Source: Entrophospora sp. SA101 (Eukaryota; Glomeromycota; Glomeromycetes; Entrophosporales; Entrophosporaceae). Taken from it: a stretch of DNA of 64,000 bases. Below the pieces are notes generated by a model, which worked only from the letters and a program-made list of their open reading frames with translations, had not been told where the DNA came from and did no database searches. Below, piece after piece: positions 34,699-46,878 of the stretch (within the stretch, counting starts at the first letter, position 1; each line of letters starts with the position of its first letter). The stretch covers positions 3,902-67,901 of the forward strand of contig CAUDNR010000891.1 in NCBI GenBank assembly GCA_958430865.1. The letters run 5' to 3'. A program made the translations under genes and the position numbers.

Positions 34699-37600
34699 AT
34701 AGGGGCAATAAAATTGTAATAGCAACAAACAGGCTCATATTCCACATCGAACCAAAGCATAAGCTTTGTGAGAGCGCTTTGGATCGGGCAGGTTTCCCCC
34801 ATGCAACTAGACATTTATTTTTTCATCCTTCATTGCTGGTGACATGTATCCTTCGTTGTATTTTCTTAGTCAAATAAATGGATTTTCCTCGTGATAATAA
34901 TATTAATATGGGGTTTCGTTGAATCTCGAATTATGTCATGTAATAAGTGGGCTTGAAATCACAATTGTGTACAAGTGTTAAATATTAACAGCTAATGAAA
35001 ACGTTATTATACAATATTTTTTCCTGATTCTTTTCCGTGCCACTATGTTAGTTTTTCTGCTTTAATTCTATATATAGTACTAATTTTGCATTAGAAATGA
35101 AAACACCATTATTTTAACTCGTGTAAGATGAACATAAAAGCATCATCAACACACAAAAAATCCCCAAATTGCAATATCTTTTACAACTATCTATTTTGAC
35201 AACTCAATATATCTTTTTTTAAAAATATAATACTTATCAAAAATGCTTACTTTTTTACTAGTAAGTTTCTTATGGATTGATAATTAGAATTTTCCCTTCA
35301 TTACAAAACCAACTTAATCTACATCAAAAATTCAATGAAATAATTAATTTGATAGAACTTGGAAAATTAAAACAAATTAAACACTTATTTGATTAAAAAG
35401 TTGAACTGGGCTCAGATTTCTCTATTGTATATCTAGTTCATTATGCTCACGATATTATTCTTTGACATGTGTGTTTTTACTTATAAATAAATTGCAATAA
35501 AAAGATCATACAGGAATGAAACTTTTAAGGAACCAAATTTAAAAAAAGAGAGAGATCTCCCTCCAGAGAGAGTGCATGTCTCTTTGATTTTTCCATTTAA
35601 AATTTATTCGAAAATTATTCCTCCCCCCCCCCCCTGATTCATAAAATCGCAAGTTATAAAGGAAAAATAAAATAATTAATACTATTAAACTTAGGTTTAA
35701 TAAAGTTATCCTTTTTACACGACTACGCAAGCACCCTCCTTGTTGTCTTTGTGGCATGGAAAATGATCTCTGGTTGCGATGATGACCAATCAAAAAAAAA
35801 ATTTTTAAAGAAACAGTCTATGAATATACTGTGTGTTTCAAAAAAAACCGAAAAATTAAAACAATCATTGTGGAACAACCATTGCATTGATTTGTATGAA
35901 AAATGGCCCATTCGATAGATTAAAAGCAGAACCTTTTATTAACTATACTTTAATACAAAAATGCTTTCACTATTAGTTTTAATTAATCTTGATTTTGATC
36001 AAATTAAACTAATTAGAAACAAATCAGGAATTAGATTTCGTTTTTTTAATAATGAATTGTCCCAGATCTTGAAAATTTTGACTTTTATTCCATTATTTGA
36101 TAAACAGTTACTAAATATTTTGAAGAAATAAAGAAAAAACCAGTAGATAAATTGTATTAAATCACGTGATTTCAAATGTGAACCAACAATCAACTCTTCT
36201 ATGAGCCAAATCACCTATTTTGTTCAACTTATTAATATTGAAATAGATATTTGTGAATGAAATGCTCATAATATGATGTGTTTGTCAGGTAGATGTATCC
36301 CTTTTATTATAATAATATAATTGGAAAAAAACAGTAAAATTCAACCCTATTTGCGCATTTTAAAAGCCAATTACTCATCAGATTCAGTTAGAAAATGATT
36401 TAAAATAACTTTAAAAAGCAAAGCTTTGTTTAAATTTTATTTGAAACAAGTTGGGTTGTTTTTTAGTGAAAGTTACAAAAATTTTCCGTTTTTTTTGAAA
36501 CACACTGTATATTAATACGGTAATAAATATAACTATTTTTATTTAAGAGTTGGGAATTTTAATGATCGACGTTCTAAATTATATGTATGATTGGCTAAAT
36601 AAACGCGACATTTTTTTCTCCAAAAACTTATCATAAAGGTCTTCCAGGAACATGTTGATGATAATTAAATATTTACTTGGATGATATTTCATGGATCTTT
36701 AGTAGATTAGGAGTTATTCCCTATACAGGTGAATATTAATTATAATTACGTGTTTTTTTTTAGTATTTAAAATTTTCGCCCTGATACAACACGAGAGAAT
36801 TAATAAAAAAGACACTCACAAAGATTGTTCGATCGTGATAAAATGCAGACAATAGAGTACGTACATCCCAGCCCGCAAGTTTTATTTATTAATTTATATA
36901 TTTTGCAAGGCTAGCTAAAGTTGACCCTTTCTATTTCACGCCATCTAGAACAGCAAGTAAATCCGTCATTAACTAACTTGGATATATATATTTATTTATT
37001 TATTTAAATTAAAGATATTAGCATGCAGATAGATAATGATACGGACATCGAAAAAAATATCATTGAATGGTCAAATTCTTCTAAAAAGTTACATTAGAGA
37101 CAATTAACGATTGTACACACAGCAAACATTACAGCAAGAAGTAACTAATGATGAATCGAATGTAGTTTAACGTATTTCAAGTAAAAAATAAAGCTTTCAG
37201 TGTTGGGGATTTTGACAATTTCCAATGGGTATAGGGTGAAGAAAATAATTATAAAAATAATTTTGTTATAATGATTGGAGTATTTAATTAAACATTGATA
37301 ATACTACTAACTATTTACAAATTCAGTCTAATTGATTGATAACGATAAAAATTAATATCAAAATAAAAAATTTACCTGCTTATAAAATGTTCATAAAATT
37401 TATCAATAGAATTAATATATAAAAGAAAGATTTGATATATTGTAAAAACAAAGCGTCTCTCTGCCAGCCTTTTTTTAATCAAATAAAATAAGTCGCAAAA
37501 CACCAATTAATTAATTCATCTAGTCAACTTCCTATTATTTTACATCTCAATATCACCCATGACATATTCCTCGTAAGACATGGCACTAATCAGTTAATTG

Positions 37601-37706
37601 ATAATTGTATAAATAAAGAATTAAATTTTATTTTAAAAATCTAATTCAATCCAACTTCAATTCATAAAAAACATTTTCCCCTCCTCTCCTATATATTATA
37701 TACTTC
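34699..37706. other. Intergenic stretch of copy 2
   Basis: Holds the second TA-flanked element (35829-36507) and a C12 run near 35623. Otherwise no gene is recognised. It is identical to 5839-8845 except for homopolymer length, where compared. Confidence 0.5.
35829..36507. mobile_element. Non-autonomous Tc1/mariner-like element, 679 bp (copy 2)
   Basis: Same element as 6968-7646, with TA on both sides and ~26-bp imperfect inverted repeats ending CAGTGTGTTTC. Being inside both segmental copies, it predates the duplication. Confidence 0.8.
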
Positions 37707-39055
37707 TTACTTTATATCACTTTCTTCTGTTTCAGAAATTGTATCATCTAAAGGTTCATCTTCTTGTAATGGTGCAGTAGTACTATATTGAGTTAATGAA
37801 TTGACGAATGTGAGTGTTAATATACATCACATAAACTAAATTATGATGTTTTGATATGCACAAAAACCAATTACCTTAAACATCTTACAGTAAAGAACAA
37901 TATTCTTTTTAACTTCTTGTTATAAAAGAAGAAATTAAATGCCCATCTAAATTATGTTTTTATAATAATAAAAACAATAAAGAAGAATGTGGGAAGGAAA
38001 TAGTAGAGAAAGAAAGAGAATGGTCATTTTGATGAATGAGCTTGTATAAAAGAACAGAGGCCCATATACAACATTATATGACACATCTATTCTTAAAAGA
38101 ATAGTAATAACAATAACAAAATAGATTCTAAAAAATAAGATGATTTTTTGATTTTTTCTCCAGTTATAAAAAAATTTTTTTTTTTACAATATACTCTTAT
38201 CACCCGATTGTAAGTAATTATAATATATGTATAGTTTTCTGATACATATACAATGTAATATATATATATATATGTGAGATACGTACATAACACCATCGTC
38301 ACTATTTGGATCAGCATCAGAGTCAGGATTGAAAGAATAGATGTTACACTCGTCCAAAAAAATAATATCATCAACAGTTTGCCATAGCATAAGATCATTG
38401 ATAATGTGAGCACGTCCTAGATTAAATAGAGTGTTATTGATATAATTGCACACCATTGGAACCGACGGTTGTTTGGTAAATTGATCGGGTTTAACGTCAC
38501 TACATCATAATTAGGTTATAGAAGAATTATAATATAATTAATTAGTTGATTAAGTAATTGTCTCTCGTGCTCTTTTCTTTTCCAAACTCCACCATCCATC
38601 TTTATTCCAAAAAAAAATCAAAACTAATACAAACGAGAAATCGTAATCAGGATAAGAAGCATTCAAAGTTGCAATAAGATTAAACAAAGTTCTTCGTGAA
38701 GAAGGTTGATCCATTGAACCAAAAGGTGATATTATTGTATCGAAAGAATGAGCATCGGGTGAAACACTTTGAGCATTTTGTTGTGATAAATTATTGTTCC
38801 ATTGACTTTCAAGATTCTTGTAAAGTTTTTTATCAACTCCAGCCAATTTGCCTTCAATAATACCAATTATCAATTAAATTATTTAAAATTCAAATAATTT
38901 CATTTCTTTCATTTCCTCATTTCTTCATTTCTTGCCACCTCATATTTATACCTACATGAATAAGTTTCTATCCTACCAACAACTCTACATTCCGGGTTTT
39001 CAAATACCAAGGCAGCATTTATTGGTTCAAGTGAAGCAATATCAAGGAATTTCAT
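37707..39055 (-). CDS. maf1: MAF1, repressor of RNA polymerase III (copy 2)
   Basis: Exons 39055-38956, 38851-38635, 38499-38287, 37946-37875 and 37782-37707 give 225 aa; the four introns (104, 135, 340 and 92 nt) are GT-AG. All conserved MAF1 blocks are present in order: [69 protein letters not shown] and [11 protein letters not shown]. The length is close to compact fungal and animal MAF1 proteins. It lacks the long Ser-rich insert of yeast Maf1 that carries phosphorylation sites, apart from a short stretch with [12 protein letters not shown] (~65-80). It acts in the nucleus on Pol III. The partner copy looks equally intact, so gene dosage may be doubled if the duplication is real. Confidence 0.9.
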
Positions 39056-40816
39056 CTTTTGTTTACCAGCTTATTGCAATATTAATAACGCTTATTATTA
39101 TTATTATTACTATTATATATGGTTTGTTGCTTTTGTTTATTAAAACACGTGAAATTCGTATTTTATTTTTATTTTCAAGCATAAAAAGATAATTAAAGAG
39201 TAGAAAGAAACTTGAATAGTGGATTTAAGTAATTATAAGTCGAATTTTTTTAGAGTGAGAGAATTAAAGTTTAATAATTTTTAATGTTTTCGTGAGAAAA
39301 AATTTAAATTCGAATAAAATTGGGAAGGATTATCCTTTGTTATTATTATTTAAAGGATGGATAATCCTTCCAATTAAATGTGACATTAAATATCAAAGGA
39401 TCAAACATTTAAACTTTTGTGCATGCTTATCCCACTTTTTACGTGTGCGTGCGCACAGTTTTCGATTCAGATTGCTTTAGAATAGGATAGCATTATTCCT
39501 CGTTTATACTAGGCCAATATAATTGGTTCAAATGTATTAGTATCTTTGCACAAAATCGTCATATACACCGACATTTGGTGATCTGGATAAGAAAGAATAT
39601 TAATATAAAAAACAAGTTAAAATATTATAAACCTAAAGGAAATCGTAAATTATTAAAGGTTCTAAAAACGGGCAATAATATATCACTTATCATTTTGTCT
39701 AGTAACACTTAAAATAATAATTTTAGCCAAAACAATCGATTTAGACCACAATAAAATTTATATTTATTTAATAATACTCCACGCTAAAGACTATTTTTTT
39801 TGTCCATTCAAAATATATTTTTGTAAATCAACTAAATCAATTGCAGATGATTTCTAAAATTAGACTAGTTCGTATTTCCAAAACAGTAATTATATTAAAT
39901 TAGTATATATTAACTGCTGGCTGTTATAGAATAACTAATGATGTTTTGATAATGCGATAAACTAGTATTAGTATATTAGTTGACCACTATGTATTCTATT
40001 AATTAGAAAACTATTATTGGAAAGCAAAAACTCCAGTATTTCTTATTTTGAAACGTTTTAATGCATCAATTTGTAAACATCATTTTCCAAAGATCTTACA
40101 AATAAATGAAGTTCCATGGCCTTTGTTAGGATTGAGCAAAGTCAAAGTGTTAGCGAAAGGATCGTCCCGATAACATGTATGCGTGGCAGCGGTTGCAATT
40201 CTAACGCCTAAAATCTATATTAATATTAATATTGATATGGGACGCCGATTTTCTATTTCATAGAATTTGTATAAGAAATATGAATTCCGAGCGACTTTTG
40301 TCGCGCCCATGAAATAAGTTTTTGTCTAAATTAGATCCTGAGGCACAGGCTTGTTTTAACTATGTTTTTATAAGCAGTTTTAGACAAATTTGTTATATAG
40401 TGAACTAATAAAATATCAACCATCTATCCACCTACTTGCTATATTGATGTTAGAACGTATATCGATCGCATCACGTAGATTAACTAATTATTTTATACAA
40501 ATTGACTTTAATACTAATTAGTTGATATAATACTTAAAAATAAAACCAATACTATTTCCGATTCTCAGAATCATGAGGTAAGGACTTCGAGACAGACAAG
40601 AAAATAAACAAGAAAAATAGTTAAACGTCATTTTAATAATATTATTTAATAATAATATTATAAAAATAAAGAAAATCAAAATTTACAAATTATAACGTTG
40701 GTTAATATTAATAATAATTTTGTTTTGAAAAATAGATTGAAAATAAAATGGGAATAGATAATAATCAAATCCCATTCAACAACGATCAAATATATATCCT
40801 CATTCTTTTATATTTA
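39056..40816. other. Intergenic stretch with hairpin (copy 2)
   Basis: The imperfect hairpin at 39320-39373 is the counterpart of 10459-10512. Otherwise AT-rich with no gene recognised. Confidence 0.45.
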
Positions 40817-43101
40817 TCATTTTAATAATTCATCCAATAATTGATTATTCAATGGAATCATATTTCGTTGCTGTAGCTGTTAATTTGAATCATCAATCCA
40901 ACAAATTCATGTTATTATATAATAATAGAAGTAATAAATCAAAACGTATATAATAATAATTGTATCACATTAATAATACCTGACTGCTGCTGGCAAGTAT
41001 AGTAATAGAAGAGGTGAGATTTTTATTCATTACTCCATTCACCATTTTTTTTAATCCTTCTTCTAGGTCTTTCCTTAAGAAACCTTCCATATCAATTATC
41101 TTAAAATCCGCTGATCTCTTTTTTTTTGCAGTAGCTGTGTTAGTAGTTGTTTCCTTCTCACTATTATTATTTACAGCTGGTGATTTGTCTTCATCGTCAC
41201 TAAAATCAAGTAATTTTTGTTCTGATTGTTTAGGTGATGATGATAATACTGATGAGGAAGAAGAATAAGATGAATAAGATGAATAAGAGTAAGATGAAAA
41301 TGAAGAAGAAGAAGAAGAAGAAGGATGATGATGATGATGGGGATGAGAATGAGGTGTTATAACAGATTTTATTTCTTTTTCTTCCTTAAATTCGTCACCA
41401 ATCAAAACAAAAGTTTGAATTTTTTTACCATTTGTATTACCAGTAGTATCAATTGCTGTATCAGTATTATTAGCGGTGCTATTATTGATGTTATTGAGTT
41501 TAACCAAAATTTCCCTAGGTTCATCACCACCACCACCATCACCTTGAACTTTTTGAAAACTATTATTGGAAATAACATTATTAATATCGATAATAATTCT
41601 TGGATTATAATTATGACTATTGTATTTTTTTTCATCATGATGTTGTTGATCAATGGTTGATAAAGTATTTAATTTTTTGATTAGTGATTGATTGAAATCA
41701 TTATCATTACTAATATTAGGATTTTCTTCTTTTGGTGGAGTTACAGCTGAAATGGTAGTAATTGGTGTAGGAATTGAAACCGTATCTTCTTCATTCAAGT
41801 TGTCGTTATCATTTTCTTTACTAATCTTGTTTTCACTTGTACTATTCCAGTAATCAACATTATCTTGATAATCGTTATTATTTTGATTATCTTGTAATTC
41901 ACTTCCCCAATAATCATCTTCATTATTCTTTTCATTAATATTATTATTACTCATGCTATTTATTAATTGATTTTCTGCGTCTCCCCAGTAGTCATCATTA
42001 CTATTATTAGCAGTTTCAACGATATTATTATAATCTTCTACATCCTTTTGATTGTTACTCTGATTAGGGTTTTCAACAATGCTATTCCAACATTCGTTCT
42101 TTTTCCTATTAATATTTTCACTCAACCCTTCATTTTTTTCATTAGTATATTCAGTTACATTATTCCAACCTCGATTCTTCTCTTCATTGTTCTTCATATT
42201 CCAACTTCCATCATCCTCTTCGTTATTCTTCACATCACAATCTTCATTCCTAATATCCTCCTCAATATTATTTACATTCCAGACTCCGTTGTTCTCTTCA
42301 TTATTCTTCATGTCCCAACTATCATTATTCTGGTTAGTAGCAGTAGCTTCAGTCTTAACATTCCAATAATCATCATTATCGTTTTTATTTTGGTCAGTTT
42401 GAACTACACTACTACACCAATAATCATCATCTTTTTCGATTGTTGTTGTTGTTGTAGTTGGTTCCTTACTACTAGCAGAAGCTGCTGTTGAAGTAAAAGA
42501 TGACACTGTATTACTTCTTGAAGATCTATTAAGATATGGATTGTTGTTGTTGTTAGCTAATGATGAAGAGGATGGGTCGGTGGTAGAGGGTGGTGGTGGA
42601 AATGTATTAGATCTAGTAGGCGCAACTCTGATGTTACTATTATCATTAACAAGGTTATATTTCGCGTATTTATTATTGACAAATAGCTTTTTCTCCTCCA
42701 AGGCCATAGCCTAAATGAATAAATATAATTAATTAATTAGTTGAATAATCGATAAATAAATGAATATAACACATAATTTAACATGTACAGTTCACTCTCT
42801 CTGTATAACGACCATTTGGCCTAAGTAACAATATCCATTATAGAGATAATCCGTTATAGACAGTAATAATTTATGTCCCATATATAAATTGGGCTTAAAT
42901 TCTCATAGAGCAAGGTCCGTTATAGATAGAGTGAACTAATAAATGTAATCGATGTTTTTCTTTTCTTTCGTTTCTTTATCCCTTCATTAATGCATACATC
43001 ACACGTACGTTTTGATCTTGACAAACCCCCAAGGTTGCTGCATTCCAAGGTCTAAAAATAGCACTCGGTCTTCTATTTGGTCTAAAAACTCTTGGATTCA
43101 T
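40817..43101 (-). CDS. Low-complexity protein with repeated Asp/Asn-x-Trp motifs (complete)
   Basis: Three exons: 43101-43009 (MNPRVFRPNRRPSAIF), 42710-40980 and 40876-40817 (LQQRNMIPLNNQLLDELLK), 627 aa with consistent phases (AAC|GCT and CAG|CTA). After a basic N-terminus and a Pro/Ser/Thr/Asn-rich segment, residues ~125-345 carry ten Trp motifs in acidic Asn-rich context (DDYWCSS, DDYWNVK, DSWDMK, NGVWNV, DGSWNM, NRGWNN, NECWNS, DDYWGD, DDYWGS, VDYWNS). A Ser/His-rich region, an acidic DFSDDEDKS box, a KKKR basic patch and a C-terminal helix follow. No domain is recognised. Spaced acidic-Trp motifs suggest multivalent peptide ligands, for example for trafficking adaptors or RNP partners, but this is speculation. 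Intron 1 (298 nt) holds a transposon-derived element. Confidence 0.65.
42788..42938. mobile_element. Pogo/Tigger-like MITE inside intron 1, 151 bp
   Basis: Left end CAGTTCACTCTCTCTGTATA; right end reverse-complemented TAGTTCACTCTATCTATAAC. The same terminal sequence ends the 991-bp element at 18773-19763. A TA precedes the left end (42786-42787); the right target duplication is not exact. It makes up half of the intron. Confidence 0.7.
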
Positions 43102-43702
43102 TTTTTAATTATTTTCTATAACTAACAAAGTAAATGTGAAATTTATTATATTCGAAAAAAGAATTTTTGAGAAGAAAAGGATTTTTATGAATTATGAGAG
43201 TAAAGGTGAAAAAAAATTATTAGTGAGTTTTTTTTTAGAAAAAAAAAAAAGGATTAATCAACTACTAATACTAATGTAATTGTTTTTTATCAATCTAAAT
43301 TGAGTACTATAAATACCATGTGTTTAGTATCTATTTTTTCCAAACATAAATTAAGCTTTTTTATTATTATAAAGATTTAAGATTTTTAATTGTTACGATT
43401 TTATCCATATCTTTAAAATTTCCAGAATTTGCCAACAATTAAACCACAAATTCAAAACAAATTTATGCAAGGAAACAAATTTATAAAAAAAACACGTTTT
43501 TTCCTAGTCATGAGAAAATCTTAAAAATTAAGTAATGATCAGAAAGATTTAAAATTCGCCGTGTAAATAATTAGTACAAATTTAGAAACTTTACTCGTAG
43601 AAAATCACTAATGTATAACGTTACGCTAGCATAATACACTGATTGCATGCAAGGGGACAATGATTTTCTTCAGTGGTAAAACACTAAATTCTGTCCGTGC
43701 TA
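43102..43702. other. Promoter side of the Trp-motif gene
   Basis: AT-rich upstream region with no gene, ending at the TA target of the Tc1-like element. Confidence 0.4.
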
Positions 43703-45508
43703 CAGTCACTGGAAAAAAGTATCACAGTGAAAATAATTGAATAACTCCTGTGATATAAAAAGTCATTATTTTACTAATTAAATCGATGTTGTGTGATAAC
43801 AAAAAAATCTTTTCCATAATGAATTCTATAACATGTTCAGGTTTCACAACATTCAAATTATTGGTAATTTTATAATCTTTAAAAGACAAAAAAAAAAATT
43901 TCCATAAATTTTCAAAAAACTTTAGATTAGAGCCAACTTTAGATGTCATGTTTTAACACATTTTGAGAGCTTAGTAAATGTTGTTTCTTTTGTCTTCAAC
44001 TATATACTTACAAAACCTCACAATTAATCGTCAAATACCGGTCAAGAATTGAACTGAAATGTAAAAATGACTAAAAAAAATAAATGTGTTACATTTAAAA
44101 ATTTTTTTTTCATACTGTTATTCGTTTGTAACTAAAACCATTACGTTTTTTTAACTCTTATTTTTAATCAACAACACAATGACTCTTACAGAAACAAATA
44201 CACAAAATACTGAAAATACTGAATTAACTGACTTTGAAAGAGGAAGAATAATTGGTTGTTGGGAAGCTGGTCAAACAACTTGAGAAATAGCAAATGCCAT
44301 TGGTCATACTCAAACACAAGTACAGTGTGCGATAAAAGCATCTTGTGAAAAAGGTCAAATTACTGTTTTATCTAGAAGTGGAAGACCAAAAAGTTTAACA
44401 GATTGAGGCTCTAGGACTTTAAAAAGAATTGTCATAAAAAATCATTTTATTCCTGCTAGAGATAACTAACATATTAAATGAAATCACAGACACTCCTATT
44501 TGTGATCAAACAGTTTGTAGCTATCTCCATGGAGAAGGATATTGTAGTCGAGTTGCATTGAGGAAACCTTTCGTTTCTGAAGTTAATCGAAAAAAACGAT
44601 TTAGTTGGTGCAGAGAAAGAAAAAATTGGAACATTGATGACTGGAATAATATTATTTGGAGTGATGAATCAAAATTCAACTTGTATCATTCTGATTGACG
44701 GCAAAGAGTTTGGAGAATTCCAAAAGAAAAGTATGATGTTGACTGTCTTATTCCTACTTTTAAACATGGTGGAGGAGGAATAATGGTGTGGGGTTGTTTC
44801 GTGAACAATCAACCAGGACCCTTGGTAATAATAGAAGGTAAAATAACTGGTAAAAGATATCAAGAGCTTTTAGAAAATTCTTTATTGCCTTTTATGAATG
44901 AATTAGGAACTGATTTAAATATATTTCAAGATGATAATGCACCAGTTCATACTGCAAAGGCAGTGCTTAAATGGAAAGAAGATAATTTTAATTCCTTCTC
45001 TTCCTTGGCCTGCTCAGAGTCCTGATCTCAACCAATTGAACATGTTTGGGATTATTTAGAAAAGGCAGTTCATAATCTAAAACCACATCCAAAAAATATT
45101 GAAGGATTATCTATTTATTTAAATGAAGAGTAGGAGAAGCTTGGCCGTAATTTTTTACAAGAAGAGTAGTTCGATTCTTGGCCGATATTTGACAATTAAT
45201 TGTGAGGTTTTGTAAGTATGTATTTGAAACAACATTTACTAAGCTCTCGAAATGTGTTAAAACATGACATCTAAAGTTGGCTCTAATCTAAAGTTTTTTT
45301 GAAAATTTCCGAAAAATTTTTTTTTGTCTTTTTAAAGATTATAAAATTACCAATAATTATGAACATGTCATTATGGAAAAGATTTTTTTTGTTATTACAC
45401 AACATCGACTTAATTAGTAAAATAATGACTTTTTATATCACAGGAATTATTCAATTATTTTCGCCGATCATCAGGTGAAGCGATACTAATACTTTTTTCC
45501 AGTGACTG
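43703..45508 (+). mobile_element. Tc1-like transposon with ~340-bp inverted repeats, 1,806 bp
   Basis: The outer ends CAGTCACTGGAAAAAAGTAT and its reverse complement are perfect. The inverted similarity extends, with indels, to about 44055 on the left and 45168 on the right. TA duplications flank it at 43701-43702 and 45509-45510. It encloses one transposase gene. Long inverted repeats (IR/DR-like layouts) are known in several Tc1-like groups. Confidence 0.92.
44179..45180 (+). pseudogene. Tc1-like transposase, inactivated
   Basis: From ATG 44179 the sequence reads an N-terminal HTH region (LTDFERGRIIGCWEAGQTT, then EIANAIGHTQTQVQ, GRPKSLT). The catalytic core follows: WSDESKFNLYH, GGIMVWGCFVN, FQDDNAPVHTAKA and SPDLNQ/PIEHVW, a DD(~34)E arrangement. 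It is dead: in-frame TGA codons at 44281, 44404 and 44696, a frameshift near 44460, another near 45003 and further stops near the C-terminus. All three core stops are TGA where CGA (Arg) or TGG (Trp) would fit, pointing to C-to-T type changes. Confidence 0.88.
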
Positions 45509-45510
45509 TA

Positions 45511-45962
45511 CCTTGCACCCAAAAACGTAATATGGCTTGGCGTTGTGTTTCTTGAGTTGATGATTCAGTTTTTACAGGAAAATAAAATGAAAAGACAGTT
45601 AAGAATTTGTTTACAAATAGATTTAAATAATATTGCTTGTTTTATAAAAACATGATGTAAATCATTTACAAATTTGGTGACTTTACACATTCCTTTACAA
45701 ATTCATAAAAATTATCATTTTTTTTGTTAATGTACATTTTAAAAGGGATTATCAATTGTGACAACCAATTGATGTTGCCATTCGACAGCTGCATGAATAC
45801 TACAACTATAATTTGTGAAAATTACTTATTTGAAAAAAAATAAAAGGTAACACCTATTCGCCATCATCATTAATTATAAAACTGCATACATGCATTCTCT
45901 TGGCCCTTCAAACAATTTGGTCTAACAAGATATAATTGTCCTGCTGATATCTTAAGGATTCA

Positions 45963-45994
<32 letters not shown>

Positions 45995-46878
45995 ATAATA
46001 ACATGAATATTGTGATACAGATATACTATGTAATTACCCCAGACCAATTTATTACAAACATTAATTATTTCTTTTATTACCATTTATCCTGCTAAATTGA
46101 ATTTTTATAATATTGATAACATGTGATAATGATACTAACTATAGAATAAAGGATAAAATGGTTATGAACGAAAAAGAACGTGCGCTATCATTGCTGCATC
46201 GTCGTTGGATTGATGAAGTTATTGACCATGGATCATTATTCGTAATGATTATTATTTATGTAGATTACGCATGTGATGATGCCTATGGGTTTATAAAATA
46301 ACAAGGAAGGGGATTTCCAACAAATCGTACTGAAGGAACTCCACTTCAGATTTGATTACTAATAAATTAACATTATTATATATAACGATAATTAATCAAT
46401 GATAAGTTATTTAGAAGAAGAAACCTAATATGAAAAAATCAATATCAAGCATTGGCGCGAAACAAAAGAAGAATTAACTAACGATTTGGCTACAAACATT
46501 TACCGCAATTTTTGGTGATCAAAAATGTCGTTACTACATATATATATTTTTTTATTATGTTTCATAAACCACTAGAACATTTTACAGAAGAAAAAGAATC
46601 AATGTGAAACGATAATAGTATTTCTGATAAGAAGTAGTTAAAAAAGAGAAATTATTTTATTGATGTTGATCTGTTCATTACGTATTTTCCTTTATTAGAA
46701 TTAGTTTATTTTAAAATAATCACCAATTATTATTATGAAATTTTTTCATTTACAAAATTTTTTTTTAAATTAAATTACCCAAATTACCCAAAAATAGAAT
46801 TATTTATTGTTATATGACATAAATTTTTCATTTTCAATTTTTTTATTTTAAATTTTTATTTATCTTTTAAAAATAGAT
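45511..46878. other. AT-rich promoter-side region of the rhomboid gene
   Basis: No gene is recognised. Contains a (TA)n microsatellite at ~45969-45994. A 62-codon frame at 46113 has no identifiable domain. Confidence 0.4.

Larger units (their letters stand above)
31313..42310. repeat. Segmental duplication, copy 2 (partner 2452-14004)
   Basis: The copy whose right edge continues smoothly through the complete Trp-motif gene, so it is likely the original locus. The right breakpoint falls in exon 2 of that gene; 42311-43101 has no counterpart in copy 1. The ~2.4 kb before the surface-protein gene (31313-33705) holds the hairpin element and coding-like relic already described for copy 1. Confidence 0.95.
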
